Below are positions 7,214 through 13,371 of a stretch of 22,452 nucleotides of DNA, piece after piece. The stretch lies in contig CALBTC010000063.1 in assembly GCA_937967805.1 (NCBI GenBank), forward strand, positions 1 through 22,452. The letters are read 5' to 3'. The notes beneath the pieces are model-generated. The model ran no database searches. It was not told the DNA's origin and saw nothing but the letters and a program-made list of their open reading frames with translations. Position 1 is the first letter of the stretch. Each line of letters starts with the position of its first letter. The position numbers and the translations under genes were made by a program. Source of the stretch: an uncultured Anaerolineaceae bacterium. GTDB taxonomy: Bacteria; Chloroflexota; Anaerolineae; Promineifilales; Promineifilaceae.

Positions 7214-7260
7214 GGGTGGGTTTGGGCCGGAAACGGCCGTTTCCCACAAAACAAAAAGCG
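7214..7260. repeat. GGGTGGGTTT element copy 2, with a 16-nt perfect palindrome
   Basis: Starts GGGTGGGTTT like 5427-5436, then the palindrome GGAAACGGCCGTTTCC (7229-7244) centred on ACGGCCGT, and an AC-rich tail. It lies between the toxin stop and the aldo/keto reductase start. Confidence 0.5.
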
Positions 7261-7311
7261 ACAAGCATCGAATGCCTATCGCCTTATAAACTGCTTTTTA
7301 TCTTTTGCTTT

Positions 7312-7575
7312 TTACGCGAAAAAACGTTCGTATTCGTCATGGTTCCCGATCCAGAACCATGTTACCGTATCGTCTTCAAGGATGCCAACAGCACGATATC
7401 CTAATGTTACCCGTACTGCCCAGATATTTTCTTCACTATTTATGCATTTGAAGCGCAAAGAAGGGTGAAAGGGGTTTTCACGCCACAGATAGTAAGCTTT
7501 TCTGGCTCTTTGCCGAATGGTTCCGTCAAGTGACCGGTACGCTTTCCAAAAAGATGGCAACGTAGCCGATTTCAT
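7312..7575 (-). CDS. RelE/ParE-superfamily toxin
   Basis: 87 residues with the compact layout of RelE/ParE-type toxins: an N-terminal helix pair with F-W-K-A-Y-R-S-L, the strand block W-A-V-R-V-T-L-G-Y-R-A-V-G, and the ending W-F-W-I-G-N-H-D-E-Y-E-R. The last block is characteristic of RelE-like mRNA interferases and their HigB-like relatives, which inhibit translation at the ribosome. The ATG overlaps the preceding gene's stop by 4 nt (ATGA), which keeps antitoxin synthesis ahead of the toxin. Toxin identity is from fold-level motifs; activity is not proven. Confidence 0.8.
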   Translation of the reverse strand: MKSATLPSFWKAYRSLDGTIRQRARKAYYLWRENPFHPSLRFKCINSEENIWAVRVTLGYRAVGILEDDTVTWFWIGNHDEYERFFA

Positions 7576-7802
7576 AACTGCTCATAATCCATCGGTTGCG
7601 CCTTTCCAGCCCTTATCTCCTCCCTTGCCTTTCGGGCAGCAGCAACTAACTGGTTTTGTGTTTTTTCAAACAAGGCATCCCATTCTTTTTCGTCCTGCAT
7701 GTCTGCAATAAAGTCACGCAAGTACTCTACTGCTTGTTCCTGGGCAGATTCAGGCAAAGATTCCATCATTTTTGTCATGGTGACTATTGCTGTTGATGTC
7801 AT
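7572..7802 (-). CDS. Putative antitoxin partner of the RelE/ParE-like toxin
   Basis: 76 residues from the preferred ATG at 7802, which has GAGGAAAG just upstream; a GTG at 7829 would add nine residues but has no ribosome-binding site. The sequence is short, acidic and helical (Q-E-Q-A-V-E-Y-L-R-D-F-I-A-D-M, then K-E-W-D-A-L-F-E-K-T, ending P-M-D-Y-E-Q-L). It shows no clear ribbon-helix-helix or HTH DNA-binding motif. It resembles the small proteins of the DUF2281-like sort that precede RelE-type toxins. Position, 4-nt overlap and size support antitoxin function; autoregulation cannot be claimed from sequence. Confidence 0.7.
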   Translation of the reverse strand: MTSTAIVTMTKMMESLPESAQEQAVEYLRDFIADMQDEKEWDALFEKTQNQLVAAARKAREEIRAGKAQPMDYEQL

Positions 7803-7847
7803 AATCAAACTTTCCTCAACAAAGCTCACGTTAGGTTAATTACGAAT

Positions 7848-7869
7848 ATTGTAGACGAAAAACGGCCGT
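7848..7869 (-). promoter_or_regulatory. ACGGCCGT-N8-TACAAT promoter-like repeat, TA operon
   Basis: Minus strand: ACGGCCGT (7869-7862), 8 nt, TACAAT (7853-7848). Its 22 nt match the copy at 4292-4313 at all but one position. The antitoxin ATG is 45 nt downstream. No consensus -35 is seen. Confidence 0.5.
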
Positions 7870-7879
7870 TACTCCACCC

Positions 7880-9211
7880 TCAGCCCAAAAATTCTGTCTC
7901 ATACGGATAATGAGATAAAACCTCGTGCCCATCTGCGGTGATCAACACCTGGTCTTCCAGCTTGACGCCGGGGCCTCCCTCCCAACGGCCCACATAGCTT
8001 TCTACGCACAGGACCATGCCCGGCTTCAGCACCCCGTCATAACTCAGCTCGTTCCAGTTCCAGGGGTAAGGCACATCGGGATACTCATCGCACAGGCCGA
8101 CGCCGTGATACAGGCAAGAATAATAGCGGAATTGATCTCGGGGATAGACAACGGCCGTATGGCTCAGATCCTTAAAAGTAACCCCAGGACGCAAGATTTC
8201 TGTGTTTTGACGCACCTGTTCATAAGCCATCGCGTAAATCTCCCTTTGTTCGGCGGTGGATGCGCCATCACCACACAGCCAGGTGCGCGAAATATCGACG
8301 CAGATACCGTAGGGACCAATCAGATCGGTGTCAAACCCCATGAGTTCGCCGGCCTGGATTTTGCGGCTGCTGCACTCCTGGAACCAGGGATTGGTGCGCG
8401 GTCCGGCGGCCAACAGCCGCGTTTCAATCCATTCGCCACCGCGGGCAATGTTCTCGGCGTGAAGGTAGCTCCACAGCCGCTGCTCTGTCACGCCTGGCTG
8501 GAAATATTGGCGCATCACGTCAATCGAGCGGTCGCAGGCCACAATCGCCCGGCGCATTGCCTTGAGCTCTTCCTCATGTTTGATTAGCCGGGCCAGCTCC
8601 ATGATCTCTTCGCCGTTCATAATTTCCAGCCCGTGAGCTTCCAGGGCGCGAATGCCGGTGACCGTGCTGTGATCCAACGCCAGCCGCCTGTTGCCCCCGC
8701 CGTGTTTTTCTACCAAATCGGCAATCTCGGCGGCCCAAACGGCCGCTTTCATCTCATACTTCTCCCCTGCCCCAAAATAATAATGGTTGGTCGCCGGGCG
8801 AATTTCCGTCACCAACGGATTGTGATCACTCAAAAATTCACAGCCGTGAAACTCAAAAATGATGACCGGCCCCTCCGTGGCCACAAAGGCGTAGCGGGCG
8901 GCATTGTGGGTGATCCACAGCTGCATGTTGGTGCTGTCGGTAGCGTAGCGGGTGTTGAGCGGATCGTAAAGTAGGATGCCGGCATAATCGAAGGCGCGCA
9001 ATTGTTCCCGCACCCGGTCCAGCCGGTACTGCCGGATGGCCTGCAAGTCGGGCGCAGGCAAGCCCGCTGCGGCCCATTCCGATTCGGCCAGTTCGCCTGG
9101 CCCCAAAACGTGCATATGCAGGCTTTTGGCATATTCAACTGTTTCCGGGGAGGGCTGCTGCAAGGCGCTGATCTTTGAGCGATGCTTGCCGGTTATGGGA
9201 CGGGTTGCCAT
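7880..9211 (-). CDS. DddP-like M24-fold protein (DMSP lyase family or Xaa-Pro peptidase relative)
   Basis: 443 residues: an N-terminal creatinase-like domain and a C-terminal M24 'pita-bread' domain. The metal ligands are D294, D296, D306, H369, E404 and E419. As I recall the DMSP lyase DddP of Ruegeria, its ligands are D295, D297, D307, H371, E406 and E421, nearly the same numbers. The equivalents of its Y366 and D377 are also present (Y364, and D375 in H-G-V-G-L-C-D-E). Long blocks such as R-Y-A-T-D-S-T-N-M-Q-L-W, E-W-I-E-T-R-L-L-A and N-P-W-F-Q-E-C also match my memory of DddP. DddP cleaves dimethylsulfoniopropionate to DMS and acrylate. The substrate here is unproven; it could be an ordinary M24 dipeptidase relative. 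The ATG at 9211 has GAGGAG 6 nt upstream; an upstream ATG at 9256 lies in a repeat. Confidence 0.85.
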   Translation of the reverse strand: MATRPITGKHRSKISALQQPSPETVEYAKSLHMHVLGPGELAESEWAAAGLPAPDLQAIRQYRLDRVREQLRAFDYAGILLYDPLNTRYATDSTNMQLWITHNAARYAFVATEGPVIIFEFHGCEFLSDHNPLVTEIRPATNHYYFGAGEKYEMKAAVWAAEIADLVEKHGGGNRRLALDHSTVTGIRALEAHGLEIMNGEEIMELARLIKHEEELKAMRRAIVACDRSIDVMRQYFQPGVTEQRLWSYLHAENIARGGEWIETRLLAAGPRTNPWFQECSSRKIQAGELMGFDTDLIGPYGICVDISRTWLCGDGASTAEQREIYAMAYEQVRQNTEILRPGVTFKDLSHTAVVYPRDQFRYYSCLYHGVGLCDEYPDVPYPWNWNELSYDGVLKPGMVLCVESYVGRWEGGPGVKLEDQVLITADGHEVLSHYPYETEFLG

Positions 9212-9256
9212 TTTGAACTCCTCATTTGTCACCCAGTTTTCTGAAAGAAGAAACAT

Positions 9257-9288
9257 GGGACGCAGATAAACGCTGATGAACGCAGATT
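9257..9288. repeat. GCAGAT/GCTGAT repeat, half copy
   Basis: GGGACGCAGATAAACGCTG... matches the left arm of the hairpin at 5229-5259, without the complementary right arm. It would lie in the untranslated leader of the DddP-like mRNA. Confidence 0.75.
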
Positions 9289-9318
9289 TTGTTTAGGTGA
9301 TGATGCAATGTTGGGGAA

Positions 9319-9348
9319 ATTATAGGGGAGGTACGGCCGTTTTCCCAA
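9319..9348 (-). promoter_or_regulatory. Promoter with ACGGCCGT in the spacer, DddP-like gene
   Basis: Minus strand: TTGGGA (9348-9343), 18 nt, perfect TATAAT (9324-9319). ACGGCCGT (9340-9333) sits 8 nt before the -10, the same geometry as at 4292, 5156 and 7848, although the 8 nt themselves differ. A leader of roughly 100 nt would follow. Confidence 0.55.
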
Positions 9349-9353
9349 CCTCA

Positions 9354-9401
9354 CCCCGTACTAAAGTCACCTTCAACACGGCCGTTTCCTCACGCAAAAT
9401 A
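9354..9401. repeat. 48-nt dispersed element, copy 2
   Basis: Ungapped 40/48 match to 5340-5387. This copy includes a full ACGGCCGT at 9378-9385. Confidence 0.7.
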
Positions 9402-9570
9402 AACGGTGGAGAAAGCAGAATAAGCGGCACGCCCGGCAGTTGCACCGAAGCCGCGCCAGAAAGCGCCCTCTCCGGGGGCGGCAGCGTCAGCTTCAACTAC
9501 GGCGGCGGGGCGGCTGCCACCAAACTCGAAAATTTCTTCGCAACGTACGCTTCTGGGGATTCTCCTGTGA

Positions 9571-9589
9571 CCAGATTGGGCCAATCTGG
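9571..9589. repeat. 19-nt palindrome CCAGATTGG-G-CCAATCTGG
   Basis: Perfect 9-bp arms around one base, 12 nt beyond the SDR stop codon (minus direction). Lacks a T tract; could be a short terminator-like or REP-type palindrome. Confidence 0.6.
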
Positions 9590-9600
9590 CTGAATGAACT

Positions 9601-10641
9601 TTAACGGCCGTATTCCTTCTCCGGTTCTAGATAGGCAACACCGGTCAACCGCTCAGAAACCTGCCACAGGCGGTGGGCATCTGCCGCATTGTGGGCAGCG
9701 TCGCTGGCCTCAACCCGCACCGGATAGCCGCGCTGTTCCCTGGTGCCATCCGGTCCGAAATATTCACCGCCCGTCGCCTCTGGATCAACGGCGGCACGCA
9801 GGGTAGGCAGCGCTCCCATGGCGGCGCTTTGCAGCAGCAGCGGCATAAGCGGCTTAAACAGTTTGAAATACCAGCGGTTCTCGATATGTGCCGTTAGGTT
9901 TGTTTGGGAGATTCCCGGATGCGCCGCCGTGGCCAGGGCACCAGCTCCTATTGCGTCAAAGCGGCGCTGCAGCTCATAGGTAAAGAGAAGATTGGCCAGC
10001 TTGGAACGGCCGTATGCCCCCATCGGTGAATACCCCTCGCCACCCTCAAACATCAAATTGTCAAAATCCATCTCGCCAAAACGATGCCCGCCGCTGCTGA
10101 TATTGACCACTCTCGCGCCGGGTGTGTTCAGCAGCAGATCCATCAGCAGCCCCGTGAGGGCAAAATGACCCAGATGGTTGGTGCCAAGCTGGCGCTCAAA
10201 GCCATCTTCGGTAATTCCGTAAGGAACCATCATAATGCCGGCATTGTTCACCAGCACGTCCAGCCGGTCGTATTTTGCCTTGAAAGCGCCAGCAAACTGG
10301 CGCACCGAATCCAGGCTGGCTAAATCAAGCGCCATAATTTCTGCCGGCGCATTCGGGATTGCCGCCTGGATTTCAGTCAGGGCAGCTTGTGCTTTGTCCA
10401 TGCTGCGGCAGGCCAGAATCGTCTGTGCCCCTTTGCGGGCAAACGCTTTGGCCGCCTCAAAACCAATGCCGCTGTTGGCCCCCGTCACGATGATCACCTT
10501 ACCCGTCAAATCGGGCATATTTGCCACCGTCCACTTTTCCTGGACCGCCGATTGGTTCCCATTTCGCTGTGTGCTTATCAGCTTGTAAAGTCCGACGCCA
10601 ACCAGCACGGTAGCTATTCCACCTACAATTTTTTTATTCAT
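9601..10641 (-). CDS. Membrane-anchored short-chain dehydrogenase/reductase
   Basis: 346 residues from the ATG at 10641 (AGGA 7 nt upstream); the frame is open to 10668 but that start has no support. Residues about 5-22 form a hydrophobic N-terminal helix, a likely membrane anchor absent from the neighbouring paralogue. The Rossmann motif T-G-A-N-S-G-I-G is at 53-60, N-N-A-G at 132-135, catalytic Ser at 182-183, and Y210/K214 in Y-G-R-S-K. The C-terminal layout fits the retinol dehydrogenase/WWOX/protochlorophyllide-reductase-like SDR group. Uses NAD(P)(H) on an unknown, possibly lipophilic substrate. It is the second of two tandem paralogues and probably cotranscribed with the SDR upstream under TetR control. 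Confidence 0.88.
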   Translation of the reverse strand: MNKKIVGGIATVLVGVGLYKLISTQRNGNQSAVQEKWTVANMPDLTGKVIIVTGANSGIGFEAAKAFARKGAQTILACRSMDKAQAALTEIQAAIPNAPAEIMALDLASLDSVRQFAGAFKAKYDRLDVLVNNAGIMMVPYGITEDGFERQLGTNHLGHFALTGLLMDLLLNTPGARVVNISSGGHRFGEMDFDNLMFEGGEGYSPMGAYGRSKLANLLFTYELQRRFDAIGAGALATAAHPGISQTNLTAHIENRWYFKLFKPLMPLLLQSAAMGALPTLRAAVDPEATGGEYFGPDGTREQRGYPVRVEASDAAHNAADAHRLWQVSERLTGVAYLEPEKEYGR

Positions 10642-10679
10642 TCTAAAATCCTTTTTTGGTCCAATCACCGTTGATTTTT

Positions 10680-10704
10680 CCGTAAAACGTTTTGCGGTTT
10701 ACGG
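10680..10704. repeat. Small hairpin between tandem SDR genes
   Basis: CCGTAAA (10680-10686) and TTTACGG (10698-10704) form a perfect 7-bp stem with an 11-nt loop, 39 nt upstream of the second SDR start. It could tune expression between the two genes; role unknown. Confidence 0.4.
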
Positions 10705-10736
10705 CAAACATGTCAGGAAATGGAAAGTTTTCATGA

Positions 10737-11705
10737 TTAATCTCCCAAATTAGCTATTTTCTGGTTATGTTTGTTGTGAAATGAGTAGTGAACACCGGTA
10801 AGATCTTCAGAAATTTCCCAAAAGCGGTTTAGGGCCGCTGCGTCATCGGCAGCATGATTGGCGTGTTGTTCAGCCGGGTAGCCACGCACCCTGAAGGTTT
10901 TTGGTCCATAAAATGCGCCACCCTTGGCCTCGGGGGCCGTAGAAGCGTAAAGCTGTGGCAGCACGCCCATGCCGATATCTTGCGCCAGCAAAGGGGCAAT
11001 CACACTGTACAGCGCCCGCTCCAGCAGGCTGTTGCCAGACTTCTCAAGGCTGTTTGACTGTAGATTGGTCATCACCAAACCGGGATGGGACGAATTAGAA
11101 ATGGTGTCGTGCTCAGCAGCCTGTAGCCGCCTGTTTAGCTCATTGGCAAAAAAGACGTTGGCCAGTTTGCTTTGTCCGTACGCGGCCCAACGGCCGTACT
11201 CCTTTTCCCCCATCAAATCATCAAAATTGATTGATCCGTTAAAGGCTGCGCTGCTGGAGGTGTTGTGGACGCGCGCGCCAGGCGTGCTGGTGATCACGTC
11301 CAGCAGCAGACCGGTCAGGGAAAAATGGCCCAGGTGGTTGACGCCCAGCTGCATTTCAAAGCCATCGGCCGTTTCCTGGCGCGGAATGGCCATGACGCCC
11401 GCATTATTGAGCAGGATATCCAGCCGGTCATACTTCGCCTTGAAAGCGTCGGCAAAAGCACGCACCGATTCCAGACTGGCGTTGTCCAACTGCATTACAT
11501 CGAGTTTGGCGTTAGGCAGTTCGCGCAGCACTTCTGCTTTGGCTTTTTCCGCCTTGCTCAAATTCCGGCATGCCATCACCACCGTCGCCCCCTTGGCCGC
11601 CAGCGCCTTTGTTGACTCAAGCCCCAGCCCGCTGTTGGCGCCGGTAATAACGACAACTTTGCCGCTCATGTTGGGGATATTGTTTTGTGTCCATTTGTTA
11701 CTCAT
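10737..11705 (-). CDS. Short-chain dehydrogenase/reductase, first gene of the TetR-linked pair
   Basis: 322 residues, soluble. T-G-A-N-S-G-L-G at 21-28 (NAD(P) binding), N-N-A-G at 100-103, Ser at 150-152, and Y176/K180 in Y-G-Q-S-K. It is clearly paralogous to the next SDR: both share the start W-T-x-x-N-x-P-x-x-x-G-K-V, the F-K-A-K-Y-D-R-L-D block, N-H-L-G-H-F, and a C-terminal R-G-Y-P...A-A-D-A/D-A...L-T-G-V. This indicates a tandem duplication. WWOX/retinol-dehydrogenase-like subgroup; substrate unknown. GGAG lies 8 nt before the ATG. An operator matching that of the adjacent tetR lies about 50 nt upstream, so induction by a TetR ligand is likely. Confidence 0.9.
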   Translation of the reverse strand: MSNKWTQNNIPNMSGKVVVITGANSGLGLESTKALAAKGATVVMACRNLSKAEKAKAEVLRELPNAKLDVMQLDNASLESVRAFADAFKAKYDRLDILLNNAGVMAIPRQETADGFEMQLGVNHLGHFSLTGLLLDVITSTPGARVHNTSSSAAFNGSINFDDLMGEKEYGRWAAYGQSKLANVFFANELNRRLQAAEHDTISNSSHPGLVMTNLQSNSLEKSGNSLLERALYSVIAPLLAQDIGMGVLPQLYASTAPEAKGGAFYGPKTFRVRGYPAEQHANHAADDAAALNRFWEISEDLTGVHYSFHNKHNQKIANLGD

Positions 11706-11753
11706 TTTTATTCTCCATTTTCATAGGGTGCGCAAAAAACACGCAGTAAAGAT

Positions 11754-11769
11754 TGATTAGTCAGTCATT
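11754..11769. promoter_or_regulatory. TetR operator in front of the SDR pair
   Basis: TGATT-AGTC-AGTCA (11755-11768) has the TGAYT-N4-AGTCA pattern of the operator in front of tetR (TGACT-AATC-AGTCA, 12374-12387). It lies between the tetR stop and the SDR ATG. A TTGCCA (minus, 11779-11774) just upstream could be a -35 element, so bound TetR would block transcription. Confidence 0.65.
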
Positions 11770-11785
11770 TTGTGGCAAAAAAAAT

Positions 11786-12352
11786 TTATTTTGAAACAGC
11801 TTTCCAGAACATTTCAAACCCCTGGGTGATGTGCCGGGTAAGTGGCATATCGGTCAGGTTATTCTCGGTGGCGTAGTGAACGGCCGCTTCCAGGAGCGCG
11901 TAAAAAATTTGGCCCAAATAATCCGGCGGGATATCGACCAAAAGCCCGTCAGCAATCCCCTGTTCAATCATGTCGTAGGCAAAGGCCAGCTCCGCCGCCT
12001 GGCTCTGCTGCATCTCCGGACTCACCAGGTTAGACAGCTTCAACTGCATCATGAGTCTGTACCGGACCGGAAAGCGGATGCCCCAATCGATCTGGCGAAA
12101 CCAGATATGCTCTACACGCTCTTTCAACGTGCCCTCTTGCGGATAGCCGACCATCAAATGGGCGACCCATTCCTGCTTAAGCTGCTTGTAGACAGCGTCG
12201 ATTAATACATCTTTGGATTCAAAGTAGTTAAACAGCGTGCCCGTGGCCACACCGGCATGTTTGGCAATGCGGCTGGTGGGCGTATTCCAGAACCCTTCTT
12301 GGGCAAAAAGGTCAATCGAGGCTTCGATGAGCTGCTTCTCTTTCTCGTGCAT
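11786..12352 (-). CDS. TetR/AcrR-family transcriptional repressor
   Basis: 188 residues. The N-terminal DNA-binding domain (1-50) has the canonical A-S-I-D-L-F-A-Q-E-G-F...T-S-R-I-A-K-H-A-G-V-A-T-G-T-L-F-N-Y-F-E-S-K layout with the HTH at about 24-45. The rest is a helical ligand-binding and dimerisation domain with no recognisable ligand signature. Two matching palindromes, one in its own promoter and one before the SDR gene downstream, make it very likely the autoregulated repressor of the SDR pair. The ATG has no ribosome-binding site and lies about where transcription should start, so the message may be leaderless. Confidence 0.92.
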   Translation of the reverse strand: MHEKEKQLIEASIDLFAQEGFWNTPTSRIAKHAGVATGTLFNYFESKDVLIDAVYKQLKQEWVAHLMVGYPQEGTLKERVEHIWFRQIDWGIRFPVRYRLMMQLKLSNLVSPEMQQSQAAELAFAYDMIEQGIADGLLVDIPPDYLGQIFYALLEAAVHYATENNLTDMPLTRHITQGFEMFWKAVSK

Positions 12353-12359
12353 AAGCAGC

Positions 12360-12388
12360 AGTATACATCAGATTGACTAATCAGTCAA
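12360..12388 (-). promoter_or_regulatory. tetR promoter with overlapping TetR operator
   Basis: Minus strand: TTGACT (12388-12383), exactly 17 nt, TATACT (12365-12360). The perfect inverted repeat TTGACT-AATC-AGTCAA (12373-12388) covers the -35 box and the first part of the spacer. The expected transcription start, about 7-8 nt past the -10 box, falls at or next to the start codon at 12352. Confidence 0.75.
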
Positions 12389-12402
12389 TAAATAATTTTT
12401 GA

Positions 12403-12458
12403 CCTCAGAGAACATAGAGCAAAAGGAGGATGCTCTCTAAACCCTGTACTCTCTGGGG
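12403..12458. repeat. Degenerate CAGAGA-type hairpin after the third SDR
   Basis: CCTCAGAGAACATAGAGCA (12403-12421) is partly complementary to TGCTCTCT...ACTCTCTGGGG (12431-12458). It looks like a decayed relative of the CAGAGA/GCAGAG hairpins elsewhere in the window. Confidence 0.4.
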
Positions 12459-12464
12459 CAATCA

Positions 12465-13301
12465 CTACTCTATCCTGGCGTAATCTTTGCGATTGGGGCC
12501 GCCAAACTGGGCCAGCCAGCGGGCAAAGCGGGGCGACAGATTGTAGACGAAGGTGAGCAGTTCCAGGTAGCGAGGCAGCGTAAGGGTCTGCTGCTTTTTG
12601 ATAACGGCGTTGAGTACGGCCGTTGCCACCCGCTCCGGCGTGAGGGCAGGCAAAAATTTTGTAAAGGGCGGCATCCGCTCGTTAGAAACATGCTTGCGGA
12701 AGAAGTCGGTGCCGGCCACGGTGCCCAGCCGCACGATGGTGGCGTTCACCGGCGAATCGGCCAGTTCAGCGTGCAAAATCTGGGTGTAGGCATCAATGGC
12801 CGCCTTGGTGGCCGCATACGCCGCCGAAGCGCCCCCCACAAACGCCCGGCCGGCCACAGAACCGATGTTGACGATGTGGCCGCGACCCGCCGCCTGCATT
12901 TTCGGCAGCACAAATTTACTGCCGATGACCATACCGTCGTACCCCACGCGCATGGTTCGCTGTGCTTCTTGCACCGACATCTCGGTCACGTCGGCCCAGC
13001 GCACGTAGGCAGCATTGTGGATGAGCAGATCGATACGGCCGTTCCCTGCCCAAATCTCCCCCAGCCACGCCTCAAATGCCGCCCGGTCTGTCACGTCGCA
13101 GCGGCTCAGGTGAATCTGGCCGGCGGTAGGCAGTGTGGCACGTTCTGCTTCTGCCTTGTCTAAACTGGCCTGCGAGAAACCGCAAGCGTAAACTGCTGCA
13201 CCCTCCGCCGCCAACGCCTGGGTCATGGCCCAGCCAATCCCCTGGGTGCCGCCCGTCACCACACAAACTTGCTCTTCAAATTGCATCATCGTTTTGCCCA
13301 T
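12465..13301 (-). CDS. Short-chain dehydrogenase/reductase with altered active site
   Basis: 278 residues. T-G-G-T-Q-G-I-G at 16-23 binds NAD(P); the usual N-N-A-G is H-N-A-A here (95-98); Ser148 and Y162/K166 (Y-A-A-T-K) complete the catalytic triad. The Asn that most classical SDRs carry in the V-N-x-x-G motif appears to be Gly120 (R-V-G-Y-D-G), so the proton relay may differ. Unlike the two SDRs downstream of tetR it belongs to another SDR subgroup, closer to ketoreductase/sphinganine-reductase-like enzymes (M-Q-F-E-E-Q-V start, C-terminal P-R-Y-L-E-L-L). No good Shine-Dalgarno precedes the ATG at 13301; ATGs at 13289 or 13286 are alternatives. A GCAAAG hairpin lies directly upstream. Confidence 0.85.
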   Translation of the reverse strand: MGKTMMQFEEQVCVVTGGTQGIGWAMTQALAAEGAAVYACGFSQASLDKAEAERATLPTAGQIHLSRCDVTDRAAFEAWLGEIWAGNGRIDLLIHNAAYVRWADVTEMSVQEAQRTMRVGYDGMVIGSKFVLPKMQAAGRGHIVNIGSVAGRAFVGGASAAYAATKAAIDAYTQILHAELADSPVNATIVRLGTVAGTDFFRKHVSNERMPPFTKFLPALTPERVATAVLNAVIKKQQTLTLPRYLELLTFVYNLSPRFARWLAQFGGPNRKDYARIE

Positions 13302-13306
13302 TTTTT

Positions 13307-13369
13307 AACCGCAAAGGGCGCAAAGAACGCAGAGTTTTTTTCTTTGCGCTCTTTGCGTCCTTCGCGGTT
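13307..13369. repeat. GCAAAG-type hairpin repeat, 28-bp arms
   Basis: Left arm AACCGCAAAGGGCGCAAAGA... (13307-13334), a loop of seven T, right arm 13342-13369. Arms mismatch only at a few G/A (wobble) positions. The right arm, read in reverse complement, is identical over 28 nt to 20482-20509. It follows the yjbQ stop codon by 2 nt. Confidence 0.85.
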
Positions 13370-13371
13370 CA

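Larger units (their letters stand above)
9212..9600. other. Repeat-bearing intergenic region without a convincing gene
   Basis: This 389-nt gap lies between the DddP-like gene and an SDR gene (both minus). It contains a GCAGAT/GCTGAT half-repeat in the probable leader, a TATAAT promoter with ACGGCCGT, the second 48-nt element and a 19-nt palindrome. A 98-codon plus-strand ORF runs through these repeats but lacks family features and is not called. I recognise nothing in about 9405-9570. Confidence 0.65.

Noticed and set aside
9297..9593. 98-codon plus-strand ORF in the gap after the DddP-like gene
   Set aside because: It runs through the promoter, the 48-nt repeat and a palindrome, has no ribosome-binding site and no recognisable family.
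12541..12560. TTGTAGACGAAGG inside the third SDR resembling the promoter repeat
   Set aside because: It lies inside a coding region and lacks ACGGCCGT at the required distance; chance similarity.
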